64,000 nucleotides of DNA, from assembly GCA_024516155.1 (NCBI GenBank), contig JAJJXM010000003.1, positions 1 through 64,000 of the forward strand. The letters are read 5' to 3'. Positions 49,262 through 59,914 of the stretch are shown here, piece after piece. A program made the position numbers and the translations under genes. Under the pieces are notes generated by a model. The model did not search any database. It was not told the origin of the DNA and was given only the letters and a program-made list of their open reading frames with translations. Origin of the DNA: Pyronema omphalodes (Eukaryota > Ascomycota > Pezizomycetes > Pezizales > Pyronemataceae). The stretch's first letter is position 1; each line of letters begins with the position of its first letter.

Positions 49262-49745
49262 TAAACCCCAAAGCATAAGCGAAGAAGAAGGTGTTTATTT
49301 GAACACCCCTAGGGTGTTTAAATAAACACCAAAGAATAAGCGAAAAAGAATGTGTTTATTTAAACATCCTTAAACACCCCTAGGGTGTTTATCTAAACAC
49401 CGAAGAATAAGCAAAAAATAAGGTGTTTATTTAAACATCCTTAAACACCCCTAGGATGTTTAAATAAACACCGAAGAATAAGCGAAAAAGAAGGTGTGTT
49501 TAAATAAACCCCTCAAAAAAAAAAAATCAAGGGAGTTGTTTAACTAAACAACGCTGGGTGGTTTAGCTAAACACCGTAAATCACACTAAACAACTTCGGT
49601 GTTTAGGGGTGTTTAACTAAACACCTTTAAACAACGATGGGTGGTTTAGCTAAACACCTCAAATCAGACTAAACAACTTTGGTGTTTAGGGTGTTTAACT
49701 AAACACTTTCGGTGTTTAGCTAAACCACGAAGGTGTTTGAACTAA
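49262..49745. repeat. Palindromic GGTGTTTA-TAAACACC field, right arm
   Basis: The same core as the left arm, now arranged as dyads: GTGTTTAAATAAACACC, GGTGTTTAACTAAACACC and GGTTTAGCTAAACACC, repeated about every 30-60 bp. A longer unit of about 60 bp (aagaataagcgaaaaagaa plus a dyad) is repeated four times at 49265-49500. Left and right arms are separated by about 700 bp of unrelated sequence. Confidence 0.88.
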
Positions 49746-49789
49746 ACCACTCTCACTCGTTTTCTTGTACCATAGGGTTTCTCCTTTAA

Positions 49790-49826
49790 TTTTCTTCTTT
49801 TCTTCTTTTCTTCTTTTCTTCTTTTC
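49790..49826. repeat. (TTTTCTTC)n pyrimidine microsatellite
   Basis: Pure-pyrimidine tract of about four copies of an 8-9-bp ttcttcttt/tttcttct unit. Confidence 0.85.
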
Positions 49827-50065
49827 CCCCTTCATCGCTTTCTGTTCTCTATTCCATTCTTCTTGTAATCTCACCAATCCCTCCTTTTTCATAAAATGCA
49901 TAATGATATAAAAGTATACTATATTCCTCACATGATTCACATCCACGGACCACTAATAATTTCCCCACTCTATAATCTCCTCAATCATCACCACCCCTAC
50001 TGTCCCCAAAGCATCCAGCCGTTGTTTCTTGTATTTATCCACGGGCCCAGCCTTTTCAATCCCAC

Positions 50066-50118
<53 letters not shown>

Positions 50119-50129
50119 TTTTTTTTTTT
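50066..50129. repeat. (TTG)n microsatellite followed by a poly-T run
   Basis: About 17 copies of ttg followed by an oligo-T run. Confidence 0.92.
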
Positions 50130-50247
50130 GCTTCTAAATTCCAATTCTCCCATCCTCCCACCCTTTTCTACATAGATCAAGATCCATAGCAATAATCCCA
50201 TTTCCTTTCAACAAACCTTTTCCCAGACCTGATCTACACAGTATTAA

Positions 50248-50267
50248 CCCCTCCCCCCCCCCCCCCC
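50248..50267. repeat. Poly-C tract
   Basis: ccccTC15 run in intergenic DNA. Confidence 0.9.
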
Positions 50268-50340
50268 GGTGATGCAAGATGATGCATGATAGAAATTGCA
50301 GCATCACCGGCGGCTTCATCGGCTTCATCGGCGTTATAGG

Positions 50341-50403
50341 AAAACACAGAAAACACAGAAAACACAGAAAACACAGAAAACACAGAAAACACAGAAAACA
50401 CAG
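50341..50403. repeat. (AAAACACAG)7 minisatellite
   Basis: Seven exact tandem copies of a 9-bp unit, followed by A-rich simple sequence up to about 50500. Confidence 0.93.
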
Positions 50404-50602
50404 ATCAGAACCGCAGGAAATGTCGAAAAACAAAAAAAACAAAAAAAACAAAAAGAAAGAAAAAAAAAAAAGGCAAAGAAAAAAAAAAAAGAAAAAAACC
50501 CCTTGCGGACTATATGGTGTAGTTATTTAGTCCAGAGGTATGGCCGGCTCATAGACGGTGATTGGGGATTGAAGACTGAGGAACCCATGGAACCTACGGA
50601 AA

Positions 50603-50673
50603 CTTCATAATATCCTTCATAATATCCTTCATAATATCCTTCATAATATCCTTCATAATATCCTTTATACTTC
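50603..50673. repeat. (CTTCATAATATC)n minisatellite
   Basis: Between five and six tandem copies of a 12-bp unit. Confidence 0.9.
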
Positions 50674-50910
50674 ATACCCGGTATCCTAAACTCTATATTC
50701 TCTATATTCTGTAGATTCTCTATATTCGGTAGATGTCACAAGCGAATAACCTCACAAGCAAACAAAATTACAATAAACCAATATCCCAAAAACCCGAAAC
50801 AAAAAAAAAGACTTTTTCCCAGTTATTCGTCTTGGTTCATCCATAGCCTATCAAGATCCGGGATTTGAGGGTGATTAAGGAAGGTTTTCTAGGTTTTCTA
50901 GGTTTCTACC

Positions 50911-51156
50911 CTACACCACCCTACACTACCTAAACCACCCTACACTACCTACACTACCTACACTACCTACACTACCTACACTACCTACACTACCTACACT
51001 ACCTACACTACCCAAACCACCCAAACCACTCTACACTACCTACACCACCCAAACCACCTACACTACCTACACTACCTACACTACCCAAACCACCCAAACC
51101 ACCCAAACCACCCAAACCACCCTACACTACCCAAACCACCCAAGCCATCCAAACCA
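50911..51156. repeat. 9-bp minisatellite CTACACTAC / CCAAACCAC
   Basis: About 27 tandem 9-bp units alternating between a tacactacc block and a caaaccacc block. Strongly G-poor on the plus strand. Confidence 0.92.
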
Positions 51157-51881
51157 GGATCCACTTTACTTCCATCTGCATCAATTCCAGTAAATCAGGA
51201 TGTTGCAGGTATGTATTCCACCAAATCGCCCATAACTTGTACATACATACAAGTAACCACATACAAAATGCTTACGGCCAGAAGCAACATATATCAGAAG
51301 CAATATATATCAGAAGCAAGACAGTACAGAAAGTTTCCTATCAAAAGTTATTTCAATACCCCAATCTACAAGCACACATACCGACATAAAAAAAAAAAAA
51401 ACAACCAAAAAGAAAAAGAAATAATAACAGAACCAAATTTTTGTATTACAACTATTCAAACGCGCCCTAGGTAAATCTTTAAGAAACTCCCCCTCCCCCC
51501 GCCCCCCGAAACCAAAAGATCCCAAAAACTAAAAGCTAAAGAACCAAAATTTACATCGTCCCATATATCTAATCCTTATCCTTATGCTTATCCTTATATA
51601 TCATGCATATTACTTCATTATTACCAAAAACACCCTGCTCTCACCCCCGGAACCCCTAGCCCACCCTTTTCCCACCAACTTCCCCACCCCATCACCACAC
51701 CTTACTCTATCTTCCCCACACCCCACCCCACCCCGCGCCTCTTTTGACCATTACCATTTTATTTCATTTTCAACCAACACCTCGTCATCATTCTTCATCT
51801 TCATCATCTTCATCTTCATCATCTTCTCCGCTCACATTATCCGCCCACCCCCTCCTCCATCAATTCCCCGTACGGCATGAC

Positions 51882-53369
51882 TTAGTCCATAGCATACCCC
51901 GTCTTATCCTCACCCAAAAAGGCATAATACAAAAACACCACCATCAAGAACCCAACCGCACCAACAAACGCAAGAGCCCCCTTCTTCTTCTGTCTACAAG
52001 CATCCACAAGATTCTCATAATGTTCCTTAACCTTCTCCGCACCAAGCTTATACCAGACCAATCCTCCGAGTGCTACGGAGTATCCCAGGAATTGAAGCAT
52101 AGTTACGCGAGTTCCGTAGATTAGGATAGAGCAGACGACGAGGATGATATCTTTGAGGACTCCGCAGAGTGTTAAGACGAGGGAGGAGGTGCGGCCAATC
52201 TGTTAAGAGGGGGGTTTTGTAAGCCGGAGTCTAGGGGAAATTCACATCAGCAGGAGAGGAGGCTTACGAGGAAAACTACGGAGACGTTAAGTCCGAAAGC
52301 AACCATGGCATTGGCAAGCAAGACAAAGATTCCGACTTTATCGGTAATGTCAACCATTGTGATCTTGGGTGCCTCGACAACACAGAAGATCAAAAAGTTC
52401 ATAACTGCACAAACGGGTGCAAAGTAGTAGAGAGAAACGAGGGGATCCATCTTGTATTCCTTTGCGGATAAAAGACGCTGGACCATCACGAGACGGGTGG
52501 CTTCGAAGGTGATTCCTAGGATTTGGAAGATGACTCCGCCGAGGTTAAAGTCGAGCTCGACATATGATGCGATAATGACTCCCAAGACGATGAAGGAGAC
52601 GTTGTAGAGCGTTTTTAGCTGGGGAGCTTCAAGACCCATGGACCAGGTTGCGAGGAGAACGAATACGGGAGTGGTTGCCTGCGGGGTGTTAGCTGTGCTT
52701 CATGGTGGCTTTTTGCACCCCGGCGGGGTGGAATTTGAGATGGGAGATGCACCTTGAGCATTTGGATAAATGCAACCGACAGTGTAAGGTAGGCCATGTT
52801 ACCGCAAATCAGGGACAAGGAGAAAAAGAATCCGATGGGTGCAATTGCTCGTAAATAGACTTTGCCGGTCATGCGGACCTGGAATCGGCCGTCAAGGAGA
52901 TGTGTGGTGCGGGCCATGACTTGGGTCGCGATTGTTGCAAAGACAAGATGCCATGTTGTAAGGAAGATGGCTGCGGTGGGTTGTCAGATTTTCCGTCCTG
53001 TGGTTTAGAGGTTCGTGATAGTTTCACGGTGGTGAACGGAACTTACGGTATTCTGTACTTTGTTAGCTTAGGCCCACGGCAATGGGGACTGGAGTGGACA
53101 TACGGAAGTCCAAAGTGTAGAGAATCCACTTGTTGAACAGAATCACGGAGGATGAAAGGGTAATCCAAATGCTTCACGTCCACCTCAAGTCAGCAACTCT
53201 ATTTGTAGGACCTGATGTGTTTTCGTCCCATGTCTGATTCGGGGGTGACGGACGCAACATAAACACTTGGATGTAAGCTCAATCCCTTATTCTCCTCTTG
53301 CTGAATGGGAGGCTTTGGATTATTCATGCTGGGAAGCTCAAGGCGATCATCGTCGCGTTCGTTCGACAT
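51882..53369 (-). CDS. TPT/DMT-superfamily transporter (nucleotide-sugar or triose-phosphate type)
   Basis: Six exons: 53369-53254, 53171-53104, 53052-53047, 52970-52753, 52678-52268 and 52199-51882, totalling 1137 nt (378 aa). The joined N-terminus reads HPSVYVAIWITLSSSVILFNK, WILYTLDFQYPIFLTTWHL, the diagnostic start of fungal TPT-family carriers. About ten TM segments follow, with the lysine motif YLTLSVAFIQMLKATTPVFV and the late LTLCGVLKDIILVVCSILIYG motif, and a lysine-rich cytosolic stretch (CRQKKKG) before a final TM. Expected role: antiport of a nucleotide sugar or phosphorylated sugar at the Golgi or ER. The third exon is only 6 nt (AATACC), bounded by TACAG and GTAAGT; without it the frame holds but two conserved residues are lost. 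The first donor (GTCCGT) is non-consensus. Confidence 0.88.
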
Positions 53370-53707
53370 TGTTGTGTGTGGAATTGGTGATGGTGGGCTG
53401 GCCGTGGTGTTGTAGGATAACGAAGGACTGACAAGGACAGGCTGATGGATTCGGCGGCCTTTTGATTTCCCATGGCTGCCTGGCTCTCTCTGTTCACGAC
53501 CGACCCTACTGCTAGCTGCACCAGTGCGGCTGGCAAGGGCAAAATATGTATGTACCTGAGGCTGACCGGCGAGCATTCACAGGGGGCTAGACTAGAAAAA
53601 GCGAAGATGGACATCTTTCCTAAAATAAAGTTGAGGTCTAGCCACGGTCCTCTAAGGCGTGCTAGAACGAACCGCGTTATTGGTAGCCACGGATTGTGGC
53701 GCGTGGT

Positions 53708-53809
53708 GTGGCGTAGTCACTTGGCCATAGCTATTAACCGAGAGCCAAGGCAGCAGCTGTGGCGTAGTCACTTGGCCATAGCTATTAACCGAGAGCCAAG
53801 GCAACAACT
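53708..53809. repeat. 51-bp tandem direct repeat, two copies
   Basis: Copies at 53708-53758 and 53759-53809 (gtggcgtagtcacttggcc ... gagccaaggca) are nearly identical; a partial third start (tgtggcgtc) follows. Confidence 0.92.
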
Positions 53810-54331
53810 GTGGCGTCAGTTTGAAGCTACCGCACACAGAGTAAAGCTCCTCTTCCGTCCTGCTCCTTCCGTGATCAGCTGGAAACAGCGATAAGTTACA
53901 ACACCCGACACGGGATCAGCACCGAAGTGCAAATCCTCTCCAAAGACGTGTTTGATGTGTAGGTACATCCTCCTATTTGTCGCATATCCGGACATCGCAA
54001 TACAACGCGACAACTAACTACGCGTCTGATTGCCGTAATCAATTGGGAAGTATGTCTATCACCCTGCGTTGTGCTTTCAGCATGTGGAAACACGCAGTTG
54101 CAATTTCATCTTTTTGCAGAAAATACCGTTATGTAAACGCGATAAACCTGAACATTGCCCATGTGCGGCTGAAATTGTGCAGTTAAGCTTCGCGGACAAG
54201 CCTCTCTTAAAAGCTTCTTTTCAACCTTCTAAAAGAGTGTGGCAGCTGGCTACATACCAGGACCCTGGAATTGTCAAAAGCTTCTTTCCACTCCCAAGAT
54301 GTCGATGCAGGACTCGGCAGTTTTGGTTGGA

Positions 54332-54376
54332 GCTTGACACTCTTGACACTCTTGACACGCTTGACACGCTTGACAC
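54332..54376. repeat. (CTTGACACT)5 minisatellite
   Basis: Five tandem copies of a 9-bp unit with act/acg variation. Confidence 0.88.
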
Positions 54377-54626
54377 TTTCGCCAACACCCGGGGTCTTGG
54401 CTCGGATGTGTCTCCGGAGAGATCGTCGCCGAGCCTTGAGCTCCCTCTCGCTTGGGCGTGCTGCTACCAGTTCTGAGTTCAAGACCGTTTAAAACAAACT
54501 GTTTCTTAATCTTTTGTAATTAATCAGGTGCGATATCATCACTTCATCATCTTTCAGAGAAATCTCTTCGATAAAGAATACGGAATAATAACATCCCGAC
54601 TACCCCCATTACCTCAATTGAGCTTA

Positions 54627-55937
54627 TCACAACTCCCTAATCCACTTCTCAATCACCTTCCAAACATCATAACTATTCTTCTCCATCATCATCATATGTC
54701 CTCCTCCCCTAATACCCATCTTCCACAGCTCCGCAAACTTAACCTTCTTAACCCCCGCCTGCTTCAAAAACTCCACCGTACAGTGATCATAAACCCTATG
54801 ATACCCAGACTCGGACGTCACAACCATCATCGGAATATCCCTCAGGCCTACCAACTGCTTAACCCTTCCCTTCTTGGGATCCTGCAACCAACAGCCCGTC
54901 CTTTCCCTAGTTTCCCTTCCCACCCGTATTAAATCAAACCCACTCCCGGGCGGATCCCATCGCATCTCAACATCCGCCAATCCCCACTTCCTAGCCTTCC
55001 CAGTCTCAAACACCTCATTCTGAAACGGCGGTCCAGAAGGTTCAATCGCAACATACCCTTTAATCCTTCCCCCTACCCTATGATCATCCGCCAATAACCA
55101 ACCAAACGCCCCCGCCTGCGAATGCCCCACTATCACCACCTCCGCCTTTTGATCCTCCTCTATCAGCCTCTGTACCAACCCCACCAACCCCTCCCGCATC
55201 CATTCCTGCTGCAGGGTATTATTCCCCTCCAAGGGAACTGTAGAGCGGTAGTAAGCATCAAATATCGTATCCCCCATAACCCCACTACCAGGCCATTGCG
55301 TATGTAACCCCGTAAACGGCCAAAGCTTCTTCTTATCAGGCGCGGTGAATCTCTCTTCGATTAATTCCGCGGAATAAGCAACCATGGAAGATCCAGGAGG
55401 ATAGGGGGATCGGCCTCGGTGTGAGGTGTCGGGGATTATTACTCGGTAGTGATGCGACAGGAAATGGTCGGCCCACCCGGGTCGGCCGTCGGGTGTGTTG
55501 AGCCAGTTGGTACCAGTTTGGGCGGCGCCGTGGAGGAGGAGAATGTATGGATGTTGGGGGTTGGCATGCAGCGGGATGAGATGCTCGGTGTAGAGTTGGT
55601 GCTGGTGTGTGTGAGCGCCGTGGGTGGTGAGAGTGTAGGCGCCGGGGATGTAGAAATATTGACGGGTGTGCGGGGTGAAACTGGGGGTGGTTGCGGCGCT
55701 GGCGGTATCGGTATCGGCGGTATCGGTATCGGCGGTGTCGGTATCGGCGGTATCGGTATCGGCGGTATTGATGCTGGAGAAGGATTGACGGGGGAACTTG
55801 AATTCGGGATTTGTGGATATTCCGGGGATGTTGATGGTGCCGCTGGTATCGGGAATTACTTCACCTGCAATAGCTGGGAGAACCCCGAGAACCCCGAGAA
55901 CCCCGATCAACTCGAAAAGTAGCATATAGTAAAGCAT
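54627..55937 (-). CDS. Secreted alpha/beta hydrolase (esterase-like) with coding minisatellites
   Basis: Single exon of 436 aa. The signal peptide (about 1-25) itself contains a GVL tandem repeat. Residues about 58-78 are four copies of TADTD, encoded by a 15-bp repeat. The catalytic domain starts near 95: oxyanion loop HGAAQTGTNW (136-145), nucleophile elbow GHSQAG (271-276, Ser273), acidic candidate Glu299 in AIEPSGPP, and His414 in GGGHMMMMEKNS. The EPSGPP motif after the nucleophile recalls esterase-713-like enzymes; that link is an inference. Expected role: extracellular hydrolysis of an ester. There are few introns and no neighbour of related function. The ATG at 55937 is followed by a second Met at codon 5 that would serve equally well. 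Confidence 0.83.
   Translation of the reverse strand: MLYYMLLFELIGVLGVLGVLPAIAGEVIPDTSGTINIPGISTNPEFKFPRQSFSSINTADTDTADTDTADTDTADTDTASAATTPSFTPHTRQYFYIPGAYTLTTHGAHTHQHQLYTEHLIPLHANPQHPYILLLHGAAQTGTNWLNTPDGRPGWADHFLSHHYRVIIPDTSHRGRSPYPPGSSMVAYSAELIEERFTAPDKKKLWPFTGLHTQWPGSGVMGDTIFDAYYRSTVPLEGNNTLQQEWMREGLVGLVQRLIEEDQKAEVVIVGHSQAGAFGWLLADDHRVGGRIKGYVAIEPSGPPFQNEVFETGKARKWGLADVEMRWDPPGSGFDLIRVGRETRERTGCWLQDPKKGRVKQLVGLRDIPMMVVTSESGYHRVYDHCTVEFLKQAGVKKVKFAELWKMGIRGGGHMMMMEKNSYDVWKVIEKWIREL
55701..55768 (-). repeat. 15-bp coding minisatellite encoding TADTD repeats
   Basis: Four copies of the 15-bp unit ggtatcggtatcggc on the plus strand, read on the minus strand as Thr-Ala-Asp-Thr-Asp. Located between the signal peptide and the hydrolase domain. 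Confidence 0.92.
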
Positions 55938-56828
55938 TCTGGCGTCAAGTATTCAGCATCGAGGCCTGAAAAAGGCACTGGGTGAGACTTGGTTATAAAT
56001 ACAAGAAAAACATGACATGGTTGTTTGTATGGATGTAGGCACCCATCCATCACCTTGAAATCGTAATGTCTCGGTATGTTGGCTGATATGTATGCCGGGC
56101 TGATATGCTGTGATACATTTATGTATGCCGGGCTGATATGCTGATATGCTGATATGATACATTTATGTATGACATTACATTACATATCACTGCATCTCAC
56201 TGATTACACATCACTGCATCTCACTGCCTGCGTAGTTACACACATTTATTGGACCATATACGACCATATACGGCAACTATAGATGCTACATTATACACAA
56301 GGACCTCGTTTATCACGCATATAATATCACTCGCTGCCTTGTCTTCCCATATCCAAGCCTTGTTGCGTGTCGGTAGTGTCGGTGTCGTCGATATCGTGGG
56401 TATCATCGGTATCATCGGTATCGTCGATATAGATACCCGTAAATAACATCACCAGCACCAGCAACAGCAACATCACCAGCAACATCACCAGCACCAGCAA
56501 CATCACCACCATCCCATACCACAATAAACAATAAACAAATTCAAGCCCATAGTAATCAGATACAGAATAAATGCATGACAAAAATCCATTTACCCCGCAC
56601 ATTGTATCACTCGCAGCCTTATCTTGTAGCATCCCAGCCTTGTCGCGAGTCGCGACCTACAAGGTGCTACATAGGCTAACCAGCCGGGGAGCCCGGGTCC
56701 CGTAACTAGCGCGTCACGTCTCCCTGTCACGTCTCCCTGCGCATCCTTGGTATCTTGGTATCGTCACTCGATAACATCACCATCATAATCATCATCCTCC
56801 ATATCGCTCCATATTGCTCCATGTCACG
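55938..56828. other. Divergent intergenic region with simple repeats
   Basis: Lies between the divergent hydrolase and RDH54-like genes. Contains gctgatatg repeats (56098-56160), ggtatcatc repeats (56382-56432) and a CAGCACCAGCAACATCA-type repeat (56446-56520). No gene supported. Confidence 0.5.
56446..56520. repeat. (CAACATCACCAG)n-like microsatellite
   Basis: Imperfect trinucleotide-based repeat of cac, cag and caa/cat words, G-poor on the plus strand, upstream of the RDH54-like gene. Confidence 0.85.
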
Positions 56829-59800
56829 ATGAAGAAATTTGTTCCACCGTTATTGAATCGAAGACCGACGCCTACGACGGCAACAGGTACCGATGAACCA
56901 CCACCGGCGAAGAAAGTTAGATATGAACCGCCGATTGGACCCGAGAGGACTTATTCGGGGGGATATGGAAGTAGCGGGACTAATGGTGGTGCGAAATTGG
57001 TGTCTACGATGGGGAATACGACTGGGAATACGACTGGGACTACGATGAAGAAATCGGGATTACTGGCACCCAGGAAACCACTTCTGGCGGTGAAGAATCC
57101 TAGGAGTAAAACTACGGCTGCAGCTACGGCGGCTACACAGAGTTCTCAAAATACAGGGGATGGGGACGGGGATGATAGTTACTATAACGTCCTATGGTAA
57201 CCACCATTCCTTTGTCTATGCCGATCTATCTTGTCTCTGTCAGAGCTGACCTGTTACTTTCAACTCCCAGGCGTAAAAAGACGCAAAAGAAACACAAAAC
57301 CTTCGACGGCGACGGGGTTCTTGTAGTTTCCGCCGGGTATGGCATTCTCCAAGATTCCTCCGGTAAAGATCTCGGCCGGTCTATGATTTCTAAAAAGCTC
57401 GAACTCGGGGATATCATATCCTTCGGCGGGAAGGATGTGGAGATTGATTCTCTTCTCTCGAAATCTGATTTCCTTGCCGGCCGTCCTTTTCTCGCTGCCA
57501 AAGTCGCCGCTGTGGAAGCGGAGGAAGCTAGTCCTCACTTTGGTGCCGCCGGAGCATTGGCTACTAAGGGATGGAAGAATCCTCTTCTTGCCTCCACGGT
57601 TATGCCAAAGAGGACAAATTCGAAACAACCTACCCCGAGACATGATCCGACTGCTGATAATGCGCTGGTTATGCCGAGACCAAGGATTAAGGTTCCGGCT
57701 AATAAACATATTGTGGATGTCGTGGTGGATCCTTATGTCACGCAGTATTTGCGCCCCCACCAACGTGAGGGGGTGGAGTTCCTGTATCAGTGTGTGATGG
57801 GAATGAGGGCTTTTGAGGGCGGGAATTGGCAGGGAGCGATATTGGCGGATGAGATGGGACTGGGAAAAACGTTGCAGACTATTGCGTTGGTGTGGACGCT
57901 GTTGAGTAGGTTCTCGTCTTGGTGGAAGGGGGAGTGGAAGAGGATAGTGCTAATGGTTGTGGTGGGTAGAACAAAATCCAATATATGAAGACCAACCGGT
58001 GGTGAAGAAGGCTCTTATTGTGTGCCCTGTTACTTTAATCAATAATTGGAGAAGGGAGTTTCGGAAGTGGTTGGATGATGTTAGAATTGGAGTGCTAGTA
58101 GTCGACGCCAAGACGAATCTTAGGGATTTTATCGTTGGGAAGACTTACTCTGTTTTAATTATCGGCTACGAGAAGGTATGGTTTGGTCAAGTGACTGTGG
58201 AAGATGTTGCTAACGTGATTATTTGCGATAGCTTCAAAAAGTGGCGTCGGAATTGAAAAAGGCGAATATTGATATTGTCATTGCGGATGAAGGGCATAGG
58301 TTGAAGACGGAGAAGAATAAAGCTGCGGAAGCTATTAGGTCACTGAATACTCCGAGGAGAATTATTCTGTCTGGCACGCCACTGCAGAACGATCTACATG
58401 AGTTCTTTACTATGGTGTATGTTCCTTTCTATACTTTAACGGGATGGCTGCTGATTATGATCGTAGTGACTTTGTCAATCCGGGTTTGCTAGGCAGCTAT
58501 TCGACATTCAAAAAGGAGTTTGAGAATCCTATCTTGAAGAGTAGACAGCCGGGTGTGACGAAAAAAGACATCGAGAAAGGAAAAGCGAGAAGTGAGGAAT
58601 TGGCGAGGATTACATCTCAGTTTATTCTTCGAAGAACATCCGATATCCTGTCTTCATACCTTCCGCCCAAGAGTACGAACTGTTTGATTATCCTTCATGA
58701 TATATCACTAACATGGAAACAGAGGAATATGTCATCTACTGCCGCCCAACTGCAAAGCAAACTGCTGTCTACCATAGCATCATCGATTCTTCGGCTTTCA
58801 ACAAATGTCTCGGTTCTCCCGATGCCTCGTTGCTTTTGATAACACTTCTAAAAAAGCTCTGCAATACTCCTGGTCTTCTTGGTCCCTCTTCTGGAAAAGA
58901 ACAATCTGCCAACACCGCCGCACTCCTTGCTAACGCCAGTCCCTCCGACCTCGCTTCTTGCAGCGCCAACTCTAGCGGCAAGTTACGGGTTCTCGACCGC
59001 ATGCTCAAAGTAATTTCAACCACAACCGACGAGAAAATCGTGCTGGTATCGAACTACACGAGCACATTGGATGTCCTCCAAAACCTTGTTTCATCTCGGG
59101 GGCTGACATGGTTACGACTCGACGGTTCAACACCAGCAGATAAGAGGCAGCAACTAGTCGAGAAATTCAACCGCACTGACAACAAAGCCGCATTCGCATT
59201 CCTATTATCTGCCAAAGCAGGTGGTGCAGGTATCAACCTAATCGGTGCTTCCCGTCTTGTTCTCTTCGACCTTGACTGGAATCCCGCAACCGACCTTCAA
59301 GCCATGGCACGAATCCACCGCGACGGACAGAAGCGGCCTGTCATGATTTATCGGATGCTTACAACGGGATGTATCGATGAGAAAATCTTCCAACGTCAGA
59401 TTACAAAACAAGGATTAGCCGACTCTGTGATGGATAACAAAAGCTCCTCCTCGGTATTTACCCAAGCTGAGCTCCGTGATATATTTTCCCTCGACGAAGA
59501 GACCGAATGTCAAACCCACGACCTATTAGAATGTCCCTGTGGCGGTCAAGGCTATATTGTCGATCCACCTGCACCTGTTGTTAATAGTGATGATGAAAAT
59601 GATGACCTACCAGAATTTCCGGGGATTATGAAGGCTTCGCAATTGACAGAGGAAATTATTGCAGGGAAATCGAAAAAGGATACAGCGAAAGGTTTGGGTG
59701 CGCTCATGGAGTATGAACATGTCGCGACAAAACTGTTGTTGAGAGATGCGTGGGTTAAGGATTTGGTTGCAGAGGAGGAGTATAGAGAGATTAGTGTTGA

Positions 59801-59879
59801 GGACGAGGTACTGATGAATGTTATGACACACACCGGAAGGGAGAGAGAGGTTAGTTTTGTTTTTCAGAAGAGCTTTTAG
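56829..59879 (+). CDS. RDH54/RAD54B-type SNF2-family DNA recombination ATPase
   Basis: Six exons (56829-57196, 57271-57905, 57970-58175, 58232-58416, 58467-58672, 58723-59879) total 2757 nt, 918 aa. The N-terminal tail is rich in Pro/Thr/Gly, followed by [23 protein letters not shown], the RDH54 N-terminal motif. The SNF2 motor is complete: motif [12 protein letters not shown]; Ia [28 protein letters not shown] (DEGH box); [47 protein letters not shown]. The tail carries [14 protein letters not shown]. Expected role: Rad51/Dmc1 remodelling and D-loop dynamics in homologous recombination, in the nucleus. Introns are 50-74 bp, each with CTAA/CTGA-type branch words. The start at 56829 (MKKFVPPLL) fits the family. 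Confidence 0.93.
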
Positions 59880-59889
59880 AATGGGCAAA

Positions 59890-59914
59890 GGGGGGGAGGG
59901 GGGGGGGGGGGGGG
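59890..59914 (+). repeat. Poly-G tract in the 3' flank of the RDH54-like gene
   Basis: G7-A-G17. On the sense strand it could form G-quadruplex structure in the 3' untranslated region. Confidence 0.9.

Larger units (their letters stand above)
46013..51881. other. 5.9-kb gene-poor region rich in satellites and microsatellites
   Basis: No protein gene is supported. Short frames at 48750-49264 and 51211-51880 are built largely from low-complexity sequence. The region holds the AAACACC field (47959-48556 and 49262-49745) and at least nine other simple repeats. It ends at the stop codon of the minus-strand TPT transporter. Confidence 0.55.
53370..54626. other. Intergenic with short tandem repeats
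   Basis: Upstream of the minus-strand TPT gene and downstream of the minus-strand hydrolase gene. Holds a 51-bp direct repeat (53708-53809) and a 9-bp cttgacact repeat (54332-54376). No gene supported. Confidence 0.5.

Noticed and set aside
48750..49264. Short plus-strand frames between the two repeat arms
   Set aside because: Composition follows local purine-rich low complexity and no domain is visible.
47959..49745. CRISPR array or telomere-like repeat
   Set aside because: Units lack constant-length unique spacers, the host is eukaryotic, and the motif is not TTAGGG-like.
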